Source of the DNA: an uncultured Pelagibacteraceae bacterium
GTDB lineage: Bacteria > Pseudomonadota > Alphaproteobacteria > Pelagibacterales > Pelagibacteraceae
Direction: 5' to 3'
Length of the DNA stretch: 34,022 nt
Assembly: GCA_902588975.1 (NCBI GenBank)
Contig: CACIRJ010000010.1
Coordinates: 1-34,022, forward strand
The stretch's first letter is position 1; each line of letters opens with the position of its first letter. Below the pieces are notes generated by a model, which saw only the letters and a program-made list of their open reading frames with translations, made no database searches and was not told where the DNA came from. A program made the position numbers and the translations under genes. This document shows positions 8,351 through 16,499 of this stretch, one piece after another.

Positions 8351-10587
8351 CAATGCCCAATTCCGATAATAGTTAAATCATCATCAAGTATATCGTTATT
8401 AGCTTTTATCCCAGTCTCTTTGTAATCTTTTTTGAGACTTTTAAGTCTTATTTCCTCTGTAGAATTTTCAAGTTCTTTTTGTAAAGAAGAATTTTGATGA
8501 TTAAGTAAAAGTTTCTTAACTCCATCAATACCTATTTCTTTTTTATTTTCGTCCATACATTCTGAAAAACCATCAGTAAAACAATATATTCTTCCTCCAT
8601 CTAATTTAAAAGTATCTAGCTTATAAACATTTTCATTTTTATGTTTGACTATTGCAAGAGGAGTAGAAGAAGATGAATATTCAACAAAATCCTTTCCTTT
8701 TCTCAACAAAGCTGGTTGATGACCTGCATTTGCAATTTCAATAATATCTGTTTTAATGTTATAGCATCCGACTATTGAGGTTATAAAAGTACCTGGTGGA
8801 TTAGTTTCATTTAAATCATTGTTCATTTCAAGTAGGATTTCATTAGGTTTAAATTTTAATCTAGAAAAAATTTTAAATAAAGTAATTGCCTTTGCCATAA
8901 CCATACCAGCATTAACTCCTTTGCCAGAAACATCCGATAATGTGAAATAAACAAGATCATCATGTAAATAAAAATCATAAAAATCTCCTGAAATTTCTCT
9001 GGCTGGAATATTTAGTCCATAAATTGGATAATTAGACAAATCTCTATTTGGCATTAAACGTTTCTGCACATTCATTGCTAATTTAATTTCAGATGAAACT
9101 CTGTTTTTCCATTTATTTTTTTGTTTTTCACTTTGTTCTAATTTTTCCATCAAAAAATTGTATTGGGTACCGATAATACCACTATCAGTGAATGGATCTT
9201 GAGGCGCTCTTAATGAATAATCCTCAGTTTTAGCTTGATTGGTTAATACTTCGAGTAATTCGTGAGTATCTGTTGATGCGTTGTGTTCTGATATATTTAA
9301 ACCAAGCTCCTCTTGAATTTTACCTACTCTAAGTGGATAAATATAATTTATAGATTTAAAAATTATGTATGCAGCAAAAAAACAAAATCCACCAATACTA
9401 AATGTTCCTATAATTTGAATTGTTAATTGTTCTAATCTTGTTTTATCTAATCCCATCATTTCAAAATCACCAAATATAGCAACTGATATAGTTCCCCACA
9501 TGCCTCCAACTAAGTGAACAGGTATAGCGCTAACAACATCATCAATTTTTAATTTTTCTAATAAAATAATTGTTGAGCCTGATAAAATTCCTCCAATTGC
9601 TCCAATATATATTGCCTCCGATGGATTAACATAAGCGCAACTTGCTGTAATCGAAACTAAACCAGCCAAAGGACCTGTAATCATAAATAATGGCTCTGGT
9701 TTTTTCATTACGATAATGCCCATTGCACTTGAAAAGATTAAACCAAATGATGCTGATAAAAAGGTATTAATTAATATCAATGGAATTTTTAAATCCATTG
9801 CTCCATTTGCGCCACCATTAAATCCAAACCAACCGAACCATAAAATTAAAGCACCAAGAGCAGCAATTGGTGTATTACTTCCTTGAAACAATTTTTTATC
9901 TTTATCTTTTCTAAATCTACCTGTTCTACTTCCAATAATGAGTAATATTGCTAATGCCACCCAACCTCCAACAGAATGAACAACAGATGCGCCAGCAAAG
10001 TCTAAATAACCCATCTTACCTAGCCAACCAAATTTTACTGTTGGATTCGTAAAATCAAAAGCCCACGCCCAATGACCTACTATTGGGTATAAAATTCCTG
10101 AAGTTACAAAAGTAATTATTACGTATGAGAAAAACCTAAGTCTTTCAGCAACAGCTCCAGATATGATAGTTGCTGCTGTTGCAACAAACATTGCCTGAAA
10201 TACAAAATATGTTTGATAACCAGCTACCTTGGTTGTAAAAAAATAAAATTTATTACCAAACAAGCCCATCACACTGGTTCCATACATTAATGCAAAACCA
10301 AAGGCCCAAAAAGTAACTACGGCTATTCCAAAATCTGTAATATTTTTAAGAGCAACGTTAATGCTATTCTTGCTTCTTGATAAACCAGATTCTAAACACA
10401 TAAATCCAGCCTGCATCAAGAAAACTAAAATAGCGCAAATTAATAACCAAAATGTATCTAAATTCGCTTGTAGTACAGCTTCTAATCTAAACTCTGTTGC
10501 TTTGATAGCTCCTTTACTTGTGAGCTCTAACTGATTTATTTTAGACTGTAGCTTATCAACCAAAATTTGGAGTTCAGCTACAGTCAT
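8350..10587 (-). CDS. Amt ammonium channel fused to PP2C/SpoIIE phosphatase (copy 2)
   Basis: A 745-residue three-part protein. An N-terminal coiled-coil-like stretch of about 40 residues, absent from copy 1, precedes an Amt/MEP/Rh channel (about 45-420) with the pore histidines His204 (ASVVHSVGG) and His358 (IPVHLVGG) and Asp196. A HAMP-like linker and helix (about 425-515), opening with EELGLNISEHNA, follows. The C-terminal RsbU-type phosphatase domain keeps the metal-binding acids Asp535 (SGDFYDF), Asp552 (DVSGKG), Asp672 (TDG) and Asp736-737. It should sense or carry ammonium at the inner membrane and dephosphorylate a protein in the cytoplasm, most likely the STAS protein at 14528. It starts 10 bases after the small metal-binding gene, so it shares that operon. 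Confidence 0.93.
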   Translation of the reverse strand: MTVAELQILVDKLQSKINQLELTSKGAIKATEFRLEAVLQANLDTFWLLICAILVFLMQAGFMCLESGLSRSKNSINVALKNITDFGIAVVTFWAFGFALMYGTSVMGLFGNKFYFFTTKVAGYQTYFVFQAMFVATAATIISGAVAERLRFFSYVIITFVTSGILYPIVGHWAWAFDFTNPTVKFGWLGKMGYLDFAGASVVHSVGGWVALAILLIIGSRTGRFRKDKDKKLFQGSNTPIAALGALILWFGWFGFNGGANGAMDLKIPLILINTFLSASFGLIFSSAMGIIVMKKPEPLFMITGPLAGLVSITASCAYVNPSEAIYIGAIGGILSGSTIILLEKLKIDDVVSAIPVHLVGGMWGTISVAIFGDFEMMGLDKTRLEQLTIQIIGTFSIGGFCFFAAYIIFKSINYIYPLRVGKIQEELGLNISEHNASTDTHELLEVLTNQAKTEDYSLRAPQDPFTDSGIIGTQYNFLMEKLEQSEKQKNKWKNRVSSEIKLAMNVQKRLMPNRDLSNYPIYGLNIPAREISGDFYDFYLHDDLVYFTLSDVSGKGVNAGMVMAKAITLFKIFSRLKFKPNEILLEMNNDLNETNPPGTFITSIVGCYNIKTDIIEIANAGHQPALLRKGKDFVEYSSSSTPLAIVKHKNENVYKLDTFKLDGGRIYCFTDGFSECMDENKKEIGIDGVKKLLLNHQNSSLQKELENSTEEIRLKSLKKDYKETGIKANNDILDDDLTIIGIGH

Positions 10588-10597
10588 AAAATTTTTT

Positions 10598-10927
10598 TTA
10601 ATCTATAAGTTTTCTTGCTTCTTCAGCGTCTGTAATTATACCATCAACACTAATTACTTTAACTACTTCAAATCCAGTACCTAAAATTGCATTTTTATAT
10701 TCATCCTCAGATAAATTTGATTTATCTGCAAAAGTAGATACTGCAACCCCTTCTGGCCAAGAAACATTAACTGTAGCATCAGGACAAGCCTTTTGTAATG
10801 CTTCGGTGACCATTTTTTGACACTTGATACATATCATGCCATTTACTTGAGCGATTTGCGTTTGAGCTGCAAATAAATTAGTACTAAATAAAAGAAAACC
10901 TATAGTTAAGACTATTTTTTTAAACAT
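10598..10927 (-). CDS. Secreted heavy-metal-associated (MerP-like) domain protein
   Basis: A 109-residue protein with a signal peptide (about residues 1-20, ending LFAA) and a single heavy-metal-associated domain. The metal site reads NGMICIKCQKM (Cys33, Cys36), matching the GMxCxxC consensus for copper or other soft metals. It is expected to be periplasmic. I chose ATG 10927 over the ATG at 10960 because AAGGA lies five bases before it and the signal peptide then begins at once. It lies between the two Amt-phosphatase genes and ends 10 bases before the second. Why a metal-binding protein sits there is unknown; it may deliver copper or modulate the channel domains. Confidence 0.8.
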   Translation of the reverse strand: MFKKIVLTIGFLLFSTNLFAAQTQIAQVNGMICIKCQKMVTEALQKACPDATVNVSWPEGVAVSTFADKSNLSEDEYKNAILGTGFEVVKVISVDGIITDAEEARKLID

Positions 10928-10999
10928 AATTTCCTTATTGTTTTTTATAAATCGTATCATTTATACAAAAAACATACAAAATAAATTAGATCAAGAAGG

Positions 11000-11016
11000 G
11001 GAAAACATTATTTTCC
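11000..11016 (-). other. Short hairpin at the end of Amt-PP2C copy 1
   Basis: GGAAAA (11000-11005) and TTTTCC (11011-11016) form a 6-bp stem with a 5-base loop spanning the stop codon of copy 1. No run of T follows on the minus strand, so it is a poor intrinsic terminator. It could slow or partly stop transcription into the next gene. Confidence 0.2.
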
Positions 11017-13158
11017 AATCGAAATTAGCGTTAAATCGTCGCTTAATTTGTTTTCACCTGCAACTTTCACTACTTCTTTTGTAATTTCATTTAGTTGTTT
11101 TTTTATATCCTGATTGAAGTTTTTCTCAATTATTTGAATTGATCCATCTATTCCTATTTCCTCACCTGAACTATTTAAGCTTTCGGATAAACCATCAGTG
11201 AAAGCGCAAAACCTTTTATTTTCTAGCTTAACTTTGTGAGTTTTATAGACTGACTTATCCTTTTGAAGTATTACACCCATTGGTGGAGAATTACTTTCAA
11301 ATTGCTCATAATTTCCAGATGATGATCTGATTAAAGCTGGCTGATGACCGCCATTTACCCATCTTAATTCATCTGTCCTCATATTATATTCTCCTAATAT
11401 GCTTGTAACAAACATGCCACCGGTTTTAGTTAAAAACAGATCATTATTCATATGAAACATCATTTCATCCGGATCTACTTGGTCTCTAGACATAATTTCA
11501 AAAAGAGTTGATGCTTTTGCCATTACCATTCCAGCATGAATTCCTTTACCCGCAACATCTGCAATAATAAAGTAAACGCTATCATTGTGAGGATAAAAAC
11601 TAAAGAAGTCTCCTGAAACTTCTCTAGCAGCGATATTAATTCCATGCACAGGATAATTTTCCAAATTTCTTTTTGGTAAAAAGTTTTCTTGAACTTTTAC
11701 TGCAAGTTTTACTTCATTTGATATTCTATCTCTCCATACTTTCTTTTCAGCTTCACTAGTTTCTAGCTTACTCATCAATCTGTTGTAATAAAGTCCAATA
11801 ACACCTCCTGCAGTGAATGGATCTTGTGGACCTCTGATTGTTAAATCACCAGTCTCAGACTGTTTTTCTAAAATTGTAATTAAATCATGTTCTACAGAAG
11901 TTGCATTATGCTCAGCAATATTCAAACCTAACTCTTCATGTAACGGACTTACTCTTAATGGATAAAAGTAATTTAAAATTTTTAATAAAATATATGAACC
12001 AAAAAATGAAAATATACCGATCGATACAATTCCGATAAATTGTGCTTTGATTTGTTCTAGTCTTGTTAATCCAGTGCCGAGTATTTCAAGATCACTAAAT
12101 AATCCTACTGCAATTGTTCCCCAAACTCCTGCTGCCAAATGAACAGGCACTGCTCCAACAACATCATCTATTTCAAATTTATTTAAAAATTCATTTACAA
12201 AAATTGCAACTACCGCTCCTATAATTCCAACAAATATTGAGGTGACTGATGTCATCGAATTACATCCCGCAGTTATTGCAACTAAACCTGCGAGTGGTCC
12301 AAGTATAACATAATAAGGATCTGGTTTTTTAAACAACGCAAATGAAATTCCAAGACCTGTTAATAATCCAAAAGAAGCTGCTAAAAATGTATTAATTAAA
12401 ATTAAAGGAACAGCCTCATCCATGGCTCCATTACTTCCACCATTAAAACCAAACCAACCAAACCATAAAATTAAAGTTCCCAAAACTGCTAAAGGGAAAC
12501 TTGATCCTGTAAATTTTCCTTTATTTGCATCTGAATATTTTCCTATTCTTGGACCTAAAATTAAAACAGCAGATAGTGCAATCCATCCTCCAACAGAATG
12601 AACTATTGTGCTTCCTGCAAAATCAACAAATCCTATATCTGTCAGCCATCCAGTTGTTTTAACTTGGCCTGTAACAGCAAGTAATTGCCTTGTTGCATCA
12701 ATATTATTTAAATAACTAGAAGACCATGCCCAATGACCAACAATTGGATATATAATTCCGGTAGCAATAATTGTAATTATTAAATATCCATTAAATTTCA
12801 TTCTTTCAGCAACAGCGCCTGATACAATTGTTGCTGCTGTTGCAACAAACATTGCTTGAAAGACAAAGTAAGTCATGTATTCAGCCTGATCAGTTTTAAA
12901 AAAGAATAAATCTGTTCCAAAATAGCCATTAAAACTTTTTCCAAACATCAAGCCAAAACCAAATAGCCAAAAAATTACAACCGCAAGACCAAAGTCAGCA
13001 GCATTTTTAAGAGCAACGTTAATGCTATTTTTGTGCCTTGAAAGACCTGTCTCCATACACATAAAACCTGCTTGCATTATGAAAACTAAAATTGCGCAAT
13101 CTATAACCCAAAGGGTATCAACAAATGATTTTACTGATTCCAAATCTACATTCTCCAT
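11008..13158 (-). CDS. Amt ammonium channel fused to PP2C/SpoIIE phosphatase (copy 1)
   Basis: A 716-residue fusion. The Amt channel (about 10-405) carries the twin pore histidines His187 (STIVHSVGG) and His340 (VPVHLAAG), Asp179 and GFNGGSNGAMD. A linker beginning EELGLNIAEHNA leads into a HAMP-like segment (about 425-475) and a helix, then the RsbU-type PP2C domain (about 500-716) with acidic metal ligands Asp517, Asp534 (DVAGKG), Asp655 (TDG) and Asp707-708 (LSDDLT). The second Asp of the usual GDFYDF is Ser520 here (GDFFSF), unlike copy 2; this is not one of the main ligands. A good Shine-Dalgarno (AAGGAAGA) and a sigma70-type promoter lie upstream. It is the first gene of a three-gene operon and the likely input of the partner switch. 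Confidence 0.94.
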   Translation of the reverse strand: MENVDLESVKSFVDTLWVIDCAILVFIMQAGFMCMETGLSRHKNSINVALKNAADFGLAVVIFWLFGFGLMFGKSFNGYFGTDLFFFKTDQAEYMTYFVFQAMFVATAATIVSGAVAERMKFNGYLIITIIATGIIYPIVGHWAWSSSYLNNIDATRQLLAVTGQVKTTGWLTDIGFVDFAGSTIVHSVGGWIALSAVLILGPRIGKYSDANKGKFTGSSFPLAVLGTLILWFGWFGFNGGSNGAMDEAVPLILINTFLAASFGLLTGLGISFALFKKPDPYYVILGPLAGLVAITAGCNSMTSVTSIFVGIIGAVVAIFVNEFLNKFEIDDVVGAVPVHLAAGVWGTIAVGLFSDLEILGTGLTRLEQIKAQFIGIVSIGIFSFFGSYILLKILNYFYPLRVSPLHEELGLNIAEHNATSVEHDLITILEKQSETGDLTIRGPQDPFTAGGVIGLYYNRLMSKLETSEAEKKVWRDRISNEVKLAVKVQENFLPKRNLENYPVHGINIAAREVSGDFFSFYPHNDSVYFIIADVAGKGIHAGMVMAKASTLFEIMSRDQVDPDEMMFHMNNDLFLTKTGGMFVTSILGEYNMRTDELRWVNGGHQPALIRSSSGNYEQFESNSPPMGVILQKDKSVYKTHKVKLENKRFCAFTDGLSESLNSSGEEIGIDGSIQIIEKNFNQDIKKQLNEITKEVVKVAGENKLSDDLTLISIGK

Positions 13159-13185
13159 TCTTCTTCCTTAGGTTATTATTAAAAG

Positions 13186-13214
13186 ATTATACATTAAATA
13201 ATTCTGGTGCTCAA
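13186..13214 (-). promoter_or_regulatory. Sigma70-type promoter of the Amt-phosphatase operon
   Basis: On the minus strand TTGAGC (13214-13209) is followed after exactly 17 bases by a perfect TATAAT (13191-13186), giving a predicted start near 13179, about 20 bases before the ATG of copy 1. It lies just after the stop codon of the 81-residue gene, so the Amt operon can be transcribed independently of the pilins. No sigma54 GG/GC pattern was found here. Confidence 0.6.
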
Positions 13215-13224
13215 AATAGGTTTA

Positions 13225-13470
13225 CTATTCTTTTTTCCTCCAGATATAATAGAATAAATAAGGTGATAAAGCAGGAACTAGACCAAACCAAATCCACTCA
13301 TCCCATCTAAAACTTTTATCTAAACTTGGATTCCTTAGTCCATTCCACCAGGTTAAATAACCGATAAATATTATCCAACCTAAACTGAGTGTGTAATAAA
13401 TTTTTTGATTTTTTGTTCTTTCAGAATTTAAGAAATTAGAGATTAGTTTTTTTATTGGCTCTAAATTCAT
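13225..13470 (-). CDS. Small two-helix membrane protein of unknown function
   Basis: An 81-residue protein I do not recognise. After a basic, polar N-terminus it has two hydrophobic segments, about residues 28-45 (LGWIIFIGYLTWW) and 58-77 (EWIWFGLVPALSPYLFYYIW), separated by a charged loop containing SFRWDEW; the C-terminus is WRKKE. It is rich in tryptophan and tyrosine. It starts five bases after the stop of the upstream pilin gene, so it belongs to the pilin transcript, and the Amt operon promoter follows it. A role as pilus accessory membrane protein is a guess from position only. The tight spacing and membrane pattern argue that it is a real gene. Confidence 0.7.
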   Translation of the reverse strand: MNLEPIKKLISNFLNSERTKNQKIYYTLSLGWIIFIGYLTWWNGLRNPSLDKSFRWDEWIWFGLVPALSPYLFYYIWRKKE

Positions 13471-13475
13471 TTAAA

Positions 13476-13916
13476 CTAACACTTATTATTTCTATCAACT
13501 CTAGTATCAGCGAATAATTCTATTTTACACCCACTACGGTTATTTTCCTCTATAGCTTTTGCTTTAAAACCTGAAGCATCATTAGAAATACAAATCCAAT
13601 ATCCATTTAATGCTTTTTTATCTTTTGGATCTATTATTGTTTTCGAACCACCCAATAAATCTGTTTCTATTGATTGAGATGTGGTGACTGTAGCTGTACA
13701 GTCATTACCAGTATTATTGTAATAATATATTTGATTGTCAGAATAATATTCGGTTTGAGCTAGCGCTATTTGTCTTAGAACGTTCTCAGTTGATTTTTTC
13801 TTGGTTGATGAAACGTAGCCATTATAACTTGTTATTCCAATAGCAGCTATAATTCCTAAGATTGCTACGACAACCAAAAGCTCAATGAGTGTAAAACCCC
13901 TGCTTTTGGCTGTCAT
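13476..13916 (-). CDS. Type IV pilin (second pilin)
   Basis: A 146-residue prepilin with a six-residue leader and the cleavage site G|FTLIELLVVVAILGIIAA, including the conserved Glu5 of the mature protein. The hydrophobic N-terminal helix is followed by a variable globular part rich in Tyr and Asn. A final cysteine pair (in SGCK and at the C-terminal NNKC) would form the disulfide-closed D-loop of type IVa pilins. It lies 11 bases after the first pilin and probably arose from it by duplication, though the globular parts differ. It could be a second major subunit or an alternative pilin. Processing would need a PilD peptidase, which is not in the window. Confidence 0.92.
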   Translation of the reverse strand: MTAKSRGFTLIELLVVVAILGIIAAIGITSYNGYVSSTKKKSTENVLRQIALAQTEYYSDNQIYYYNNTGNDCTATVTTSQSIETDLLGGSKTIIDPKDKKALNGYWICISNDASGFKAKAIEENNRSGCKIELFADTRVDRNNKC

Positions 13917-13927
13917 CAGAAATTTTT

Positions 13928-14386
13928 TTATTCTATGTTAACTTTACCGCTTAATAAGGCTTCACCATCTTTTGGGCATGAAGTTACAGTAACTACACTT
14001 CCATCGTCATCAACGCTAGTTTCACCTTCAGTACCTGTATTACAAGCAGTCAAGGTTGTAGTTTTTATCGCTGATTTTGAAGTTTTGTATGGATTTTTAA
14101 ATTCAGAGCCTAATGCAGTATTTACTGCAGCTTGAACTTTATCTTGAGTTTTTCTGTCATCGCAAGTTAAGTTTCCCCCCATAACGGTTGTTTCGCCTAG
14201 CTCACATTTTTTGAGCTCTGCTGCAACGTATTTAATTATAGCTGCCTGATTAGATTTAACTGCTGATTTTTTTGCTCCTGATGTGTAACCAGAATAAGCA
14301 ACAACTCCAACTGCTGCTAAAATACCAATAATTGCTACAACCACCAATAATTCTATAAGTGTAAAACCTTTATTATTTTTTTTCAT
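13928..14386 (-). CDS. pilA: Type IV pilin, probable major subunit
   Basis: A 152-residue prepilin with a short basic leader (MKKNNKG) and the site G|FTLIELLVVVAIIGILAAVG, with Glu5. The globular part has cysteines in KKCELG, LTCDD, TACNT and TSCPKDG, enough for two disulfides. It is the first gene downstream of the long divergent intergenic region and has a recognisable AGGAT Shine-Dalgarno eight bases before the ATG, unlike most genes here, which fits high expression of a major subunit. The pilin pair lies between the Amt-phosphatase operon and the STAS/kinase pair. Confidence 0.92.
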   Translation of the reverse strand: MKKNNKGFTLIELLVVVAIIGILAAVGVVAYSGYTSGAKKSAVKSNQAAIIKYVAAELKKCELGETTVMGGNLTCDDRKTQDKVQAAVNTALGSEFKNPYKTSKSAIKTTTLTACNTGTEGETSVDDDGSVVTVTSCPKDGEALLSGKVNIE

Positions 14387-14412
14387 AAGTATTTATCCTA
14401 TTGTAAATAAAA

Positions 14413-14428
14413 ATATGTATATACATAT
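14413..14428. promoter_or_regulatory. 16-bp perfect palindrome in the pilin / STAS divergent promoter region
   Basis: ATATGTATATACATAT is a perfect 16-base palindrome within the 141-base gap between the pilin and STAS genes, 27 bases before the pilin ATG. It contains G and C at symmetric positions, so it is not plain AT repeat, and could be the operator of a dimeric regulator or overlap the pilin -10 region. Candidate pilin promoter elements upstream of it (TTTAGA - 17 - TAAAAT, or TTGTCT - 16 - TATATG) are weak. In such AT-rich DNA chance palindromes are common. Confidence 0.3.
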
Positions 14429-14527
14429 AATTTATATATTTTAAAAGACAATATCTACACTCTAAAAGTAATCAAATTGGGTCATTTTTGTTGATTTAGC
14501 TAAGAAATTTAATAAATATTAACATTT

Positions 14528-14827
14528 ATGTCATATAAAGTTACAGAAGAAGGAGATATATCCATTGTTCACCTTGATGGTGAAATTGATATGGATGTAA
14601 CTGAAAAAGCAAAAGAAATTATAATGCCTTTAATTGAGGCAAAGAAAGAAGTTCATCTTAATTTAAAAGAAGTTCAATATATGGATTCATCCGGCATCTC
14701 TGTTCTTATTGAGAGTCATCAAAAAGCGAATGAGATGGGAAAAAAAGTAATTTTAAAAGATATCAGTAAATCAGTTTTAAAAGTAATTATGATGGCAAAA
14801 CTCGAACAAATATTAAATTTAGGATAA
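14528..14827 (+). CDS. STAS-domain anti-sigma factor antagonist (SpoIIAA/RsbV type)
   Basis: A 99-residue single STAS domain, the usual length of this family. The conserved loop MDSSGISVL contains the phosphorylatable serine; by comparison with SpoIIAA Ser58 this should be Ser54. In known systems the unphosphorylated form binds the anti-sigma kinase and frees its target; the kinase phosphorylates it and a PP2C phosphatase reverses this. Here the kinase is the next gene, three bases downstream, and the two Amt-fused PP2C proteins are 1.4 and 4 kb away. It is divergent from the pilin genes and has no obvious Shine-Dalgarno. Confidence 0.92.
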   Translation: MSYKVTEEGDISIVHLDGEIDMDVTEKAKEIIMPLIEAKKEVHLNLKEVQYMDSSGISVLIESHQKANEMGKKVILKDISKSVLKVIMMAKLEQILNLG

Positions 14828-14830
14828 ATA

Positions 14831-15259
14831 ATGGTTGCACTAAGACAAATTTCAGAACAACGAGACTTTGCTGTTAGTTCTGCAAGTTTGAAAGATGTAA
14901 GATCATTTTCAAGAGAAGTATTTGAAAAAGTAAATATCGATCAAGATTTAAAAGACGAATTAGTTTTAGCAATTGCCGAGGCTGCACAAAATATTGTGAA
15001 ACATGCTTATCAAGGTGAGGACACTGATGATAAGATGGAGATAAAAATTTCTTTAAACAATGGAGAACTAGAAATAGGTTTTTTTGATAAAGGAAGACCC
15101 GTCGATGAAAAAAATGTAAGACATAGAAAAATAGATGATGTTAAACCCGGTGGTTTAGGAACTTTTTTTATACAACAAATTATGGATGCAGTAGTTTTTA
15201 AAGAAGGTGAAAAACCTTGGATAAATCATTTAATTTTAACAAAGAAAATAAATTACTAA
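14831..15259 (+). CDS. Anti-sigma-type serine kinase (RsbW/SpoIIAB, HATPase_c_2)
   Basis: A 142-residue GHKL ATP-binding protein. The N box is visible in ELVLAIAEAAQNIVKHAY (Glu50, Asn54), the G1 box in FFDKGRP (Asp86, Gly88) and the glycine-rich lid in PGGLGTFFI (Gly107-Gly110). It should phosphorylate the STAS protein encoded three bases upstream and bind either it or a second partner. In classical systems that partner is a sigma factor, but none is encoded in this window. The stop overlaps the stop of convergent pilC by four bases. Assignment to the family is firm; the downstream target is unknown and may not be a sigma factor. Confidence 0.92.
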   Translation: MVALRQISEQRDFAVSSASLKDVRSFSREVFEKVNIDQDLKDELVLAIAEAAQNIVKHAYQGEDTDDKMEIKISLNNGELEIGFFDKGRPVDEKNVRHRKIDDVKPGGLGTFFIQQIMDAVVFKEGEKPWINHLILTKKINY

Positions 15260-16497
15260 CTTCCAATTATTGCACCAACGTTGAATATTGGTGAGTACAT
15301 CGCGATCATTAGTCCACCAATCATTGTTCCCATAAATACAATCATAATAGGTTCAATTAAACTAGACATGTTATCAACGGCGGTGTCAAATTCTTCTTCG
15401 TAATAAGCAGAGACAGAGCTAAACATTTCATCTAAATTTCCTGTTTGCTCTCCAACAGAGATTAATTGGCTAAACGTTGGTGGAAATACTGGTTCTTTTA
15501 AAAAAAGTTTTGTTAATGTATCTCCTGAAAATACTCCTTTTTTAACATTCTCTAATGCTTGTGTTACTACATCATTGTTGCTGACTGATTTAGCAATTTC
15601 AATACTTTCAAGTAAATTAACTCCTGCAGCACTTAGGTTTCCCATAATTAATGAAATTCTTGCTATTAAAGACTTTAAAATCATATCACCAAATACTGGC
15701 ATTCTAAGAACTTGTTGATGCCATTTATATCTTACAGCTGGCATCTTAGTGGTTGTGTATTTAAAAATAATAAATATTGTAAGTAGCACCAAACCTAAAG
15801 TTAAACCACCAGCACCTCTCATAAAATTACTTGCGGTCATAATTACGGCGGTTGGTGTTGGTAATGCAACACCCATACCATCATACATTTTAGCAAATAC
15901 TGGAACGACTTTGATTAACATGAAAACCATAACTATTATGGCGACCGAAAACATAACAACCGGATAAGTTAATGCACTTTTGATTTTCTTTTTGACTTTT
16001 TCTCGTTTCTCAAGTGAATCGACTAATTTAAGTAAGAAAACATCTAATTTACCGCTGGCCTCACCTGCTTTGATAAGATTTATATAAACATTATCAAATA
16101 TTTTTGGGTATTTTTCAAAACACTTTGATAAAGTAATACCGCCTTCAAGATTTTTTCTAACATCTTCAATAATTTCTTTCATTGTGGGATGCTCAATTTG
16201 ATCTCTTAACATTCCCAACACATTTAATATTGGCAATCCAGCTTTTACCATTGTTGCAAACTGTTTGGAGAAAATCATTACATCTTCTGGCTTTACTTTC
16301 TTTTTTCCAAATGAAAATCCACCACCCTTTTTTTTGTCTTTTTCTGCTTTTTTCTTTTTAATTTTTGTTAAATTTGTGATTATTACTTTTTGTTCTTTAA
16401 GTTTAAACGAGGCTTCCTCTTGATTAATTGCCTCAATCTCACCCTCTATATATTTTCCTGCAGATATACCTTTATATGAAAATGTTTCGGATGACAT
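15256..16497 (-). CDS. pilC: Type IV pilus inner-membrane platform protein PilC
   Basis: A 413-residue GspF/PilC family protein, normal length. A short N-terminal domain (FSYKGISAGKYIEGEIEA) and a lysine-rich stretch precede two T2SSF domains. The first contains MIFSKQFATMVKAGLPIL and the second ARISLIMGNLSAAGVNLLESI; each is followed by membrane helices, and EPIMIVFMGTMIGGLMIAMYSPIF is the last. PilC is the inner-membrane platform that couples the assembly and retraction ATPases to pilin movement. It starts two bases after pilB and is the last gene of the minus-strand assembly operon, converging on the kinase gene. Confidence 0.95.
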   Translation of the reverse strand: MSSETFSYKGISAGKYIEGEIEAINQEEASFKLKEQKVIITNLTKIKKKKAEKDKKKGGGFSFGKKKVKPEDVMIFSKQFATMVKAGLPILNVLGMLRDQIEHPTMKEIIEDVRKNLEGGITLSKCFEKYPKIFDNVYINLIKAGEASGKLDVFLLKLVDSLEKREKVKKKIKSALTYPVVMFSVAIIVMVFMLIKVVPVFAKMYDGMGVALPTPTAVIMTASNFMRGAGGLTLGLVLLTIFIIFKYTTTKMPAVRYKWHQQVLRMPVFGDMILKSLIARISLIMGNLSAAGVNLLESIEIAKSVSNNDVVTQALENVKKGVFSGDTLTKLFLKEPVFPPTFSQLISVGEQTGNLDEMFSSVSAYYEEEFDTAVDNMSSLIEPIMIVFMGTMIGGLMIAMYSPIFNVGAIIGS

Positions 16498-16499
16498 TT

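Noticed and set aside
13179..13224. Sigma54 (NtrC-controlled) promoter before the Amt operon, expected for nitrogen genes
   Set aside because: No GG-N10-GC element is present; the visible promoter is of sigma70 type.
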